Source of the DNA: Dysgonomonas sp. 520
GTDB lineage: Bacteria; Bacteroidota; Bacteroidia; Bacteroidales; Dysgonomonadaceae
Assembly: GCF_010501095.1 (NCBI RefSeq)
Contig: NZ_QVMP01000009.1
Span: forward strand, 30,732 to 94,731
Length of the DNA stretch: 64,000 bases
Direction of reading: 5' to 3'
In this document: one piece after another, positions 1-6,345 of the stretch
Position numbering within the stretch: position 1 is the first letter of the stretch
Layout: every line of letters begins with the position of its first letter
Notes under the pieces: model-generated
Told to the model about the DNA's origin: nothing
The model's database searches: none
Seen by the model: the letters and a program-made list of their open reading frames with translations, nothing else
Made by a program: the position numbers and the translations under genes

Positions 1-462
1 TGGGGATTGCGAATTTCTGATATTTTAGCTTTACGTTGGAATCAAATACTAGAAGTAGAAGAATTTACGATTATTGAGAAAAAGACAGGTAAAAACAGAA
101 CAATTAGAATAAATCAGCAATTAAAAAGACATATTGTAGATTGTTATAAACAAATCAATCCAATGGGTATAAATAGCCCGATTCTAGTAAGTCAGAAAGG
201 CACGGTTTATTCAGTTCAGCGGATAAACGTAATACTAAAGGAATTGAAGTCTAAATACAAATTATCTGTTAAAAACTTTAGCTGCCATTCACTAAGAAAA
301 ACTTTCGGGAGACAAGTGTATAATAACAATTCTGAAAACGCAGAATTAGCACTAGTCAAATTAATGGAACTGTTTAATCATTCAAGTATTTCAATTACAA
401 AGAGATATTTAGGACTGAAACAGGAAGAACTATTACAAACCTACGATTCTCTAACTTTTTAG
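1..462 (+). CDS. Tyrosine recombinase / integrase, C-terminal catalytic part (5' truncated by window edge)
   Basis: The frame is open from base 1, so the N-terminal arm-binding and core-binding parts lie outside the window. Visible catalytic residues, numbering from base 1, are Arg4 in a GLRISD motif, His96 and Arg99 in HSLRKTF, His127 in FNHSSIS and the nucleophile Tyr136 in TKRYLGL. All expected catalytic positions of the XerC/phage-integrase fold are present, so the enzyme is probably active if its missing part is intact. It is AT-rich like the genes after it and is followed directly by two structured RNA units. The short tail after Tyr136 is typical of Bacteroidetes integrases. Which site it recombines cannot be told from the window. 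Candidates are the decayed tRNA-Ser at 3685-3771 and, less likely, the paired palindromes near 5.1 and 6.2 kb. Confidence 0.9.
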   Translation, partial: WGLRISDILALRWNQILEVEEFTIIEKKTGKNRTIRINQQLKRHIVDCYKQINPMGINSPILVSQKGTVYSVQRINVILKELKSKYKLSVKNFSCHSLRKTFGRQVYNNNSENAELALVKLMELFNHSSISITKRYLGLKQEELLQTYDSLTF

Positions 463-471
463 TTGAAAAAC

Positions 472-501
472 TTGATACTAATAACGCTTTTCGTAAATTT
501 G
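472..501 (+). promoter_or_regulatory. Bacteroidetes promoter of RNA unit A
   Basis: TTG at 472-474 and TAAATTTG (TAnnTTTG) at 494-501 are separated by 19 bp. Transcription would start near 508. No coding sequence follows before the U-rich end at about 755. Confidence 0.6.
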
Positions 502-507
502 TGCTAA

Positions 508-755
508 TTCCAAAAGTCAAAGAGTTGATTTTTAGAAGGACTTATTAATGAAAGCATAAAAGCATTACTCTTGATTTGAAAATCTCGACAATTTTTAGCC
601 ATCAAGGAGTGATAGCAGCCTGCTTTCATGTCATTTGTATATATCCCTGTAAAGGTTTATAAATAATGGCATGAGGCGGTTGTCTATTTACTTTGAATGG
701 CAGGGAGTCGAGACCCTTCAAATCAAGTATTTAGCAATCGTTCTCATGCTTTTTT
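508..755 (+). ncRNA. Structured RNA unit A (promoter-to-terminator, about 248 nt)
   Basis: No open reading frame fits here. A small 5' hairpin is followed by a long interrupted hairpin: CTTGATTTGAA (about 569) pairs with TTCAAATCAAG near 718-728, CTCGAC with GTCGAG, GCCAT with ATGGC, and CATGtCA with TGgCATG. The unit ends in CTCATGC followed by six T. That last segment can instead pair with GCATGAG at about 669-675, which is also the descending strand of the long hairpin, so two exclusive folds are possible. Unit B at 810-1051 has the same plan with different bases. Function unknown. It may belong to a known Bacteroidetes promoter-to-terminator RNA motif; I cannot test that here. Confidence 0.6.
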
Positions 756-773
756 GTTTTAGTGAGAATATTA

Positions 774-803
774 TTTGTAACAAAAACGCTTTTGTTATCT
801 TTG
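774..803 (+). promoter_or_regulatory. Bacteroidetes promoter of RNA unit B
   Basis: TTTG at 774-777 and TATCTTTG at 796-803 are 18 bp apart, a good match to the phylum's -33/-7 promoter. The predicted start is near 810. Confidence 0.7.
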
Positions 804-809
804 TTCTAA

Positions 810-1051
810 TTCCGATTTATTGAAGTGTCGACTATCGGAAGGACATATTTAAGAGCGTTTAAGTATATTACTTTGTCTTAGAAAATCCCCAATTTTCAAA
901 GCCGTACATTGTAATAGACAACAAACGCTCACGCTTTCTTTGTATATAAGTATCTTATATATGATAAGGGCGTGAGACTGTTGTTTATTTGTACGGTGGG
1001 TATGGGGATACCTCTAAGACAGATAAGATTTAGCAGTTCTCACGCTTTTTT
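810..1051 (+). ncRNA. Structured RNA unit B (tandem paralogue of unit A, about 242 nt)
   Basis: The 5' hairpin is TTCCGAT/ATCGGAA. A long hairpin follows with nested arms GTCTTAGA/TCTAAGAC, CCCCA/TGGGG, CCGTAC/GTACGG, GACAACA/TGTTGTT, CTCACGC/GCGTGAG and TATATAAG/CTTATATA. The 3' end reads TTAGCAGTTCTCACGC and then six T. Its CTCACGC can displace the first CTCACGC and pair with GCGTGAG at about 970-976 to make a terminator-like hairpin. Unit A keeps the same pairing plan with other bases, which is compensatory change between two paralogues. Blocks such as CTAATTCC, AGGAC and the T-rich end are conserved in sequence. Confidence 0.65.
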
Positions 1052-1106
1052 ATTTATATAACCAGTCTTTAAGAGAACGGAAAGACACAAACAGTGCGAA
1101 TAGATT

Positions 1107-1487
1107 ATGAACAAAAAGGTAATTATCCCTATCTTATTTCTTTTCCTTTGCTTAGCAGCACAAGGGCAAAACGAAATTTTATCAGAGGTTGTAACAGTCT
1201 CTGCAAGTATGCAAACCGAATATCTTGGTCAAGTTTCAACACAGAAAGTTATGATTAAAATTGCAAAAGTGGGTAGTGCTCCAACAAGAAATGGTCTTTT
1301 ATCATACCAAACACAAGCAAAAGATTGTGTAATAGCTTATCGAATAGTGCCAAAACAAACTTATTTTGGTCAATCTGCAACAAGATATACATATCTTTCT
1401 CCGTATGCTACTATTTATTATGATAGTAGAAATGATGTTTATTATGCACAAATAGGCGCATACAGTACAATCTATTTTAATCTGTGA
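1107..1487 (+). CDS. Small exported protein of unknown function
   Basis: 126 residues. Residues 1-20 form a signal peptide (hydrophobic ILFLFLCLAA, then QGQ), so the mature protein of about 105 residues should be exported. I recognise no domain. The mature part is rich in Tyr, Thr and Ser, has one Cys, and ends in a Tyr-rich stretch (TYLSPYATIYYDS, YAQIGAYSTIYF) that looks like beta strands. It is the first gene after the two structured RNAs, in the AT-rich block next to the recombinase, so it is probably cargo of a mobile element. About 55 bp separate the terminator of RNA unit B from its ATG, and no clear separate promoter is seen. Confidence 0.7.
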   Translation: MNKKVIIPILFLFLCLAAQGQNEILSEVVTVSASMQTEYLGQVSTQKVMIKIAKVGSAPTRNGLLSYQTQAKDCVIAYRIVPKQTYFGQSATRYTYLSPYATIYYDSRNDVYYAQIGAYSTIYFNL

Positions 1488-1512
1488 AATCAATAGTAAT
1501 AATCTGAGATTT

Positions 1513-2268
1513 ATGAAAACAAAAATATATTTACTCGTCTTTATATCTTCCTTTTGTATTTCATGTAATAAGAATACTGAAATTCTCGAATCTTTGTCAA
1601 ATTCTACTTTTATGAATGAAAACGGCAACACAATTTCATTTGGAATTTATAGTAAAGGTAATTCTGTTTACAAAGCGACATATTCTTATCCGTTTACTGT
1701 AAAAATATCTTATGATATAATTTATTCTACTTTCGATAACCCCAAATTACAATTTAGAGAGAATGATTTTTTAAATTTGAATAGGACGAACTCGGATGAA
1801 ATATATCCTGAATTTGACATAGATAGTTTGGTTATAATTGACGAAAATACATTAAAGGCATTTGGTTTGTTTGAACAACTAGGTGAACCCGTTATTTATA
1901 AAAGACAAACAAAAGAAGATATTGAAAGAGCCAAAGAACACGAAGCTATTGCAAAAAAAAGAGCAATTGAAGAACAAGAGTTGAAAATACAAAATATAAA
2001 AAATAATATAGCAAAGTATGTGTACATTAAAAAGGGCTCTTATCTGGGGACTGATACCCTCTTTAATGATACTGATTATACCATAGATGAAGTATCCTAT
2101 AAGTATTTTTATGAAACGAAGACAGGATATATTAATGAAAATACTTATGGATCAATAGGAGTAACAAAAGAAACAAAGGAACATTATTTTCAAGCACACT
2201 CTAAAGTATCCGTTCCGCAAGGAAGTAAAATTATATCAATAAAAAGCCAAGTATTAGGAATAGATTAA
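1513..2268 (+). CDS. Lipoprotein of unknown function with a charged helical segment
   Basis: 251 residues. The N-terminus MKTKIYLLVFISSFCISC ends in a lipobox-type Cys18, so a lipidated, probably outer-membrane protein is expected. Residues about 50-125 look globular. Residues about 135-165 are highly charged and helical (DIERAKEHEAIAKKRAIEEQ), likely a coiled coil. The C-terminal 80 residues are beta-rich. The start lies 25 bp after the preceding gene, so the two are probably co-transcribed. Its signal sequence is nearly the same as that of the lipoprotein at 2355, which points to duplication or exchange of the 5' ends. No known domain recognised. Confidence 0.75.
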   Translation: MKTKIYLLVFISSFCISCNKNTEILESLSNSTFMNENGNTISFGIYSKGNSVYKATYSYPFTVKISYDIIYSTFDNPKLQFRENDFLNLNRTNSDEIYPEFDIDSLVIIDENTLKAFGLFEQLGEPVIYKRQTKEDIERAKEHEAIAKKRAIEEQELKIQNIKNNIAKYVYIKKGSYLGTDTLFNDTDYTIDEVSYKYFYETKTGYINENTYGSIGVTKETKEHYFQAHSKVSVPQGSKIISIKSQVLGID

Positions 2269-2280
2269 TTATGAAACAAA

Positions 2281-2339
2281 GCAATAAGGACAAGATTATA
2301 TTTTATTTAAAATAGAGAATTGATTTTGTCCCTTATTGC
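2281..2339. terminator. Long imperfect hairpin between two lipoprotein genes
   Basis: GCAATAAGGaCAAgAT at 2281-2296 pairs with ATtTTGtCCCTTATTGC ending at 2339, enclosing an A/T-rich loop. It could end transcription of the upstream gene or fold in the leader of the next one. No clear T tract follows, so the role is uncertain. Confidence 0.4.
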
Positions 2340-2354
2340 CTAAATTCTATTAGC

Positions 2355-3080
2355 ATGAAAACAAAAATCTATCTACTAGGTTTTATAACATTGCTTTCTT
2401 TTGCTTGTAATAGTTCAAACAAACAAGAAAGCTACAACTCTCTGTTTGATTTATCCGATTGGAATAAAGTAAAAGAGGTATTTAACCAATGGAGGAAACA
2501 GGAAATAAAGAAAGGCTATTTTGTTGAAAACTGTTTAAGCAATCCAGAGGAATTTATAAATAAGTATGGCGACAAATGGGAAACAGACAGTTTAAGATAT
2601 GCTTTGCCAAATTTATTAGAGAAGTTTAATTCTGATATTGATACCTGTATGGTGGATATAAATCTAGATGGAAAACAAGATGTTATTTTCAAAATAAATC
2701 CGATTGATTGTGTAAATGGAGCATCTACACACCCACCGTTATATATTTTAGTTGTTTCTAGTAAAAATAGCTATATAATTGATAATACTTGTATTAGTAA
2801 AGTTAAAACGGCGATTAGAGATTATACAAAGCAGTTATCTAATAGAGAATATCAATGGTTTCAGATTGATAGTATTAGGAATGACAAAGGAATTATTATA
2901 ATATCGGGAAACTCTAGTATATATCTGAATGATGATGCAAATTGCTGTCCTAGTATTGAATTGAATTTTATTGCTTATATAGATAAATCAATGAAAGGAC
3001 ATATTAATATTGAAGCTATTAATACAAATCAGTTTGATAATACAGAAAGTAAATTTAAAACGAAATTGGTAATTAAATAA
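2355..3080 (+). CDS. Lipoprotein of unknown function
   Basis: 241 residues. MKTKIYLLGFITLLSFAC is a lipoprotein signal peptide with Cys18, almost the same as the one at 1513-1566. The mature part contains DINLDGKQDVIFKINP near residue 100, which resembles the Asp/Gly-rich calcium-type loops of FG-GAP/VCBS-like repeats, and DDANCCPSIELNF near the end with paired Cys. This pattern is seen in secreted proteins that sit beside toxin-like or immunity genes, but no family can be named with confidence. It is AT-rich and followed after 2 bp by a TPR gene, so the two are almost certainly translated from one message. Confidence 0.75.
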   Translation: MKTKIYLLGFITLLSFACNSSNKQESYNSLFDLSDWNKVKEVFNQWRKQEIKKGYFVENCLSNPEEFINKYGDKWETDSLRYALPNLLEKFNSDIDTCMVDINLDGKQDVIFKINPIDCVNGASTHPPLYILVVSSKNSYIIDNTCISKVKTAIRDYTKQLSNREYQWFQIDSIRNDKGIIIISGNSSIYLNDDANCCPSIELNFIAYIDKSMKGHINIEAINTNQFDNTESKFKTKLVIK

Positions 3081-3082
3081 TT

Positions 3083-3520
3083 ATGGATAATATAGATAAC
3101 TTGTTTGAAAAAGGTATTGCCTTGCTTGAAGAAAAATTATACAATGATGCAATTAAATGTTTCGATGAAGTAATAGAGTTAAATCCGAACAGTGCAGAAT
3201 CATACAACTTTCGAGGCATTGCAAAAGGGTATGCAGCAAGTGGATATTCAGAAAAATATATTGATGTGGTTGAAGATTTTAATAAAACTATTGAACTCTC
3301 CCCAAATGAAGCAATATTATATAACAATCGAGGGTTAGCAAATATGCTATTGGGCGATTATATAAGTGCAATAAAAGACTATAATAAATCCATAGAACTA
3401 GGCAATACTGACATAAGTTCTTATGATATTTGTATTGATGCTTATAAATTATTGAATGATTTTGAGGGTGCAAAAAAAATGGAAGATCGGAAAAATGTTG
3501 CTTTCAACTTATCCGATTGA
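3083..3520 (+). CDS. Tetratricopeptide-repeat protein
   Basis: 145 residues with no signal peptide, so probably cytoplasmic. There are about three TPR units: residues 4-37 (FEKGIALLEEKLYNDAIKCF), about 38-75, and about 76-110 (AILYNNRGLANMLLGDYISA). The N-x-R-G-x-A pattern occurs twice. TPRs are protein-binding scaffolds and the partner is unknown. The ATG comes 2 bp after the stop of the lipoprotein gene, so the pair is translationally coupled. It is the last gene before the decayed tRNA-Ser and is probably element cargo. Confidence 0.8.
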   Translation: MDNIDNLFEKGIALLEEKLYNDAIKCFDEVIELNPNSAESYNFRGIAKGYAASGYSEKYIDVVEDFNKTIELSPNEAILYNNRGLANMLLGDYISAIKDYNKSIELGNTDISSYDICIDAYKLLNDFEGAKKMEDRKNVAFNLSD

Positions 3521-3684
3521 TAGATGAAAATAGCAAGTCTGGAATATGGCTTACTGTTTACTAGAATAAAGAGAGAATTAAAATATTTATAAACAAATGC
3601 GCAATGTGCTACAAAATCGACTACAAAAGTTATTTGAAAGGTGAGAAACAGAGTGATAGAAGTTTATAGAACACTCATTTTCAA

Positions 3685-3771
3685 CACAAAAGAAGAGATT
3701 CGAACTCTCGATACAGTTACCCGTATACATGCTTTCCAGGCGTGCCTCTTCAACCACTCGAGCACCTTTCC
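3685..3771 (-). tRNA. tRNA-Ser(GGA), decayed copy / probable integration-site relic
   Basis: On the minus strand the 5' acceptor GGAAAGG (3771-3765), the D arm, the anticodon loop CTGGAAA (anticodon GGA), a long variable arm and the T loop TTCGAAT are all present, so it derives from a class II serine tRNA. The 3' acceptor strand reads CTTTTGT rather than CCTTTCC and pairs poorly with the 5' strand. The anticodon stem has a C29-A41 mismatch and there is no CCA. The damaged 3' end faces the recombinase-bearing block. I take it as a non-functional remnant left by, or carried on, an element that integrates at tRNA-Ser; an intact copy should exist elsewhere. Confidence 0.7.
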
Positions 3772-3946
3772 TTTTTGGTTGTGGATGCAAAGATAATAGG
3801 ATTTTCGGGAATGGCAAGAGGGATTGAGAAGAACATTGTTATTAGGTTTTTATACGTATTCTAGGCATGATATTAAGAATGTCAATTAACCCTAATCAAT
3901 GGAATTGAAGGGAACAATACTACCTTGATATCCACAAAACTATTTA

Positions 3947-4165
3947 TACCCGTAGTGCATTTAAGAGTTTGATGTTAACTCATTTGTTATAAGATTTATA
4001 TCGGTTTTGTCATTTTGAACGAAGTGAAAAATCTGAGTGTTTTCAATCCAGATCCTTCGTTTTACTCAGAAACAACGTTCGAGGAGCGAAGGCGACTCAA
4101 TGACAATATAAATATGTATTATATTTCAGTTAGTTATCTTTTATTCTCTAAATGCACTACGGGTA
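3947..4165. repeat. MITE-like element, 219 bp, terminal repeats TACCCGTAGTGCATTTA
   Basis: The ends TACCCGTAGTGCATTTAaGAG (3947-3967) and CTCTAAATGCACTACGGGTA (4146-4165) are inverted repeats. Inside, at about 4013-4110, is the palindromic core starting with GTCATTTTGAACGAAGTGAA and ending with CGACTCAATGACAA. The core is shared with the elements near 25.2, 46.4, 53.8, 59.1 and 63.95 kb. No coding capacity. Confidence 0.75.
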
Positions 4166-4170
4166 GAATC

Positions 4171-4983
4171 TTACAAAGACTCTATTAAAATATACGTGTG
4201 CCCTTCTCTTCCAAATAATGTAATATTTGCAGAAGGCTCATATGGATCATAAGCACGAACCCAGAAGCTAATGGCATCTCCCTTATTTAAACTAACCAGT
4301 CCCATAATGAAGTTATTCTGGTCGCGTCCGGCATCTGTAATCGAAATAAAACCCGGATCCTGAAATAAATTACCATTCTTGAATATATAAACTCTCTGAT
4401 TCATACCAGGCTGAGTTGACCTAAAATACATATTCATCGAAATCCGATATATACCAGAAACAGGTGCAATATAGTGTTGGTTAGCCAGATCCCATCCATA
4501 GGCACTGCCATAGATATCTTTAACCCTATCAAAAACGACATTGGTGAAAAAATTAATTTTTGCTCCTACTCCAATAGGACTATCTGTTGCTGGATATGGC
4601 ACTAATCCATTAAAATTATAAGCACCACCTACACCAACAACCTTTGTTTGATACTGTACAGCACCGGATACCCAAACCCCGTTACCCTGAGTGTCAGACG
4701 TTAGCACTTTGCCTGAAGCTGCGCCATTAGGCAAATAAAGTCCGGTATTGGCTCCTGTGGTATGAATTGACAGCTTGTTTGTTGGCACATTTGTACCTAT
4801 CCCAACTCTACCTTCTGTGTCTACCACCACATCATCCGACACGTTGGTGTTTCCATTTGTGTTCCTCTTTCCATCAATGTGAAATATGCCCTGCGGATTC
4901 TCTGTATTGATTCCGACCTGAGCATTAAGTGTTGCTGTGAGAATGATGGAAATCGCCATCAAAAAATACAATTTTCTTTTCAT
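4171..4983 (-). CDS. Exported surface protein, conserved N-terminal module plus putative jelly-roll C-terminus
   Basis: 270 residues. A signal peptide ends at about residue 21 (TLNA-QVGIN). The next ~50 residues (VGINTENPQGIFHIDG, SDDVVVDTEGRVGIGT) are nearly identical to those of the protein at 28811-29542. This region resembles N-terminal modules of Bacteroidetes surface or tail-fibre-like proteins. The C-terminal half (about 110-270) has alternating beta-strand character (HYIAPVSGIYRISMNMYF, GLVSLNKGDAISFWVRAY) like C1q/TNF-type jelly rolls, and shares little with its paralogue. An AraC-family gene is transcribed divergently from 5350. A 21-bp palindrome lies 88 bp upstream of the start. 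The fold assignment is inference from pattern only. Confidence 0.75.
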   Translation of the reverse strand: MKRKLYFLMAISIILTATLNAQVGINTENPQGIFHIDGKRNTNGNTNVSDDVVVDTEGRVGIGTNVPTNKLSIHTTGANTGLYLPNGAASGKVLTSDTQGNGVWVSGAVQYQTKVVGVGGAYNFNGLVPYPATDSPIGVGAKINFFTNVVFDRVKDIYGSAYGWDLANQHYIAPVSGIYRISMNMYFRSTQPGMNQRVYIFKNGNLFQDPGFISITDAGRDQNNFIMGLVSLNKGDAISFWVRAYDPYEPSANITLFGREGHTYILIESL

Positions 4984-5070
4984 AATTTTTCTGTTTTTTT
5001 GTTGTGTTAATTTCTCGTTTTTGACAAACCCATTTTTGCATAATTATCTAGTTGTTAGATGATTACAAAT

Positions 5071-5091
5071 CCGTCACTTTATAAGTGACGG
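5071..5091. promoter_or_regulatory. 21-bp palindromic site, leader copy of module 1
   Basis: CCGTCACT-TTATA-AGTGACGG on the plus strand. On the minus strand, the direction of the surface-protein gene, the 5-bp spacer reads TATAA, the same as in the copy at 6188-6208. Candidate recombination site or operator. The surrounding 4984-5349 gap holds no gene and I see no clear TAnnTTTG promoter in it. Confidence 0.7.
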
Positions 5092-5349
5092 AAAATGAGA
5101 AGTAGTACTTTTATTTCATTGATAATGAAGCTTTAACACTATTAGAATTTGAAAATGTTTTAAGAAAAACCGACCTGATAAGAAAGAATACAGGTAAAAT
5201 CAGACAACGAGTAGAAAAATAATTTGTAAACAATTGAAAATTAACACCCTATTACACATATCGAGGTGCTTTACAATTTAGCAAATTTCAAAATGATGTA
5301 GAACATTAGTTAAACATCAACATACACAAATACTTAAACAACAGAAATA

Positions 5350-6177
5350 ATGAAATTTTTAGATCAAGACAATCCGGACAAGGAAAAATCTGAAATACTT
5401 TTTCACCATCTGCAAAAAGGTGAAGAACTGATTACGGACGGCAGCAATTGCAAGATTATTCTAATCACAGAAGGACGATTGCATATATCTTCTTCAGCGC
5501 ATAAGAAAGAAACAGTTTCGGCAGGAAAGTTGGTTCTTGTTTCGTCTGAATATGAGTGTTTTATGAAGGCCATAGAGCAATCTACATTGATCTCATTTGC
5601 CTTAAATGAGGAAAACCATTTGTTCTCGGACATTCAAATAGAAAAAACGAACGAAACAGAGAAACGCTCATCTTTGCATCTATCTTTCAATGAAGCTATT
5701 ACGGCATACGTAAAATCGCTTCGTATCTACAAAGAAAACAATATCGACAACCATTATCTGACGGGAATAAAGGTAAAAGAATTGGTCTGCATACTAAAGG
5801 CTTCTTATACACAGCACGAACTTAGCAGCTTTTTAAGCACCTATATCACAGCCGATTTACTATTCTCGGAGCAAGTGAAGCAACAATCGAGAAGCATCAA
5901 AAACGTAAGGGAACTAGCCGAAAGAATGAATTACAGCTATTCGGGGTTCAACAAAAAATTCAGGAAGGTTTTCGGTGTTTCTGCCTATCTGTGGCTGAGG
6001 CAACAACGGGCAAACATGGTGTATTACGAGATTTATCATACCAACAAAAGTCTGAAGCAGATATCAACAGATAATAAATTCTGCACGCTATCTCATTTCA
6101 ACGAATTTTGTAACAAAATATTGGGCAATTCGCCCAGAAAAATAAGGAACGGAAGACAGAAAACTCAAACTATATAA
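5350..6177 (+). CDS. AraC-family transcriptional regulator (module 1)
   Basis: 275 residues. The N-terminal ~150 residues are cupin-like (LITEGRLHISSSAHKKETVS; sensing or dimerisation). The C-terminal ~100 residues hold two helix-turn-helix motifs: VRELAERMNYSYSGFNKKFR and LKQISTDNKFCTLSHFNEFC, ending in the family signature LGNSPRKIR. It should bind DNA as a transcription factor, most likely acting on the divergent surface-protein gene at 4983. The paralogue at 27686-28501 shares the HTH region closely (AERMNYSYSGFNK in both). The gene is bracketed by inverted copies of a 21-bp palindrome (5071 and 6188), with identical spacers when read outward. Confidence 0.85.
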   Translation: MKFLDQDNPDKEKSEILFHHLQKGEELITDGSNCKIILITEGRLHISSSAHKKETVSAGKLVLVSSEYECFMKAIEQSTLISFALNEENHLFSDIQIEKTNETEKRSSLHLSFNEAITAYVKSLRIYKENNIDNHYLTGIKVKELVCILKASYTQHELSSFLSTYITADLLFSEQVKQQSRSIKNVRELAERMNYSYSGFNKKFRKVFGVSAYLWLRQQRANMVYYEIYHTNKSLKQISTDNKFCTLSHFNEFCNKILGNSPRKIRNGRQKTQTI

Positions 6178-6183
6178 AAACAA

Positions 6184-6212
6184 ACCTCCGTCACTTATAA
6201 AGTGACAGAGGT
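6184..6212 (+). promoter_or_regulatory. 21-bp palindromic site, downstream copy of module 1 (extended hairpin)
   Basis: The core CCGTCACT-TATAA-AGTGACAG spans 6188-6208, with the arms extended by ACCT/AGGT. It starts 7 bp after the AraC stop. It could serve as a weak terminator (CCGTTTTA follows), but the same sequence upstream of the surface-protein gene suggests another or additional role. Confidence 0.65.
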
Positions 6213-6316
6213 CCGTTTTATCCAATAATTAAGGTACAAATGTAAGTATTTTTTGTTGAAATCCAAATTATGAATAAACTGTTATCTTTCAGTCTTAATA
6301 TTCTCATATTCTTTCT

Positions 6317-6324
6317 TAAATTTG
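6317..6324 (+). promoter_or_regulatory. -7 promoter element of the M24 peptidase / folP / cdaA operon
   Basis: TAAATTTG, 22 bp before the ATG at 6346. Its position excludes the upstream in-frame TTG at 6322 as the start codon. Confidence 0.55.
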
Positions 6325-6345
6325 TACTTCAAAAAAAGAGAAATC

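Noticed and set aside
480..1051. Integron-like attC array next to the recombinase
   Set aside because: The units have their own promoters and T-rich ends, and no GTTRRRY / RYYYAAC boxes frame the hairpins. The recombinase part visible is of the ordinary phage/XerC type.
810..1106. Riboswitch or attenuator for the gene at 1107
   Set aside because: Unit B could in principle act so, but unit A has the same switch and no gene directly behind it. The terminator of unit B lies 55 bp before the gene with no ligand-domain signature recognised.
6184..6212. Simple rho-independent terminator as the whole explanation of the palindrome
   Set aside because: The same 21-bp unit stands in the leader of the divergent gene, and in module 2 the downstream copy lacks a T tract. 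A partial terminator role in module 1 remains possible.
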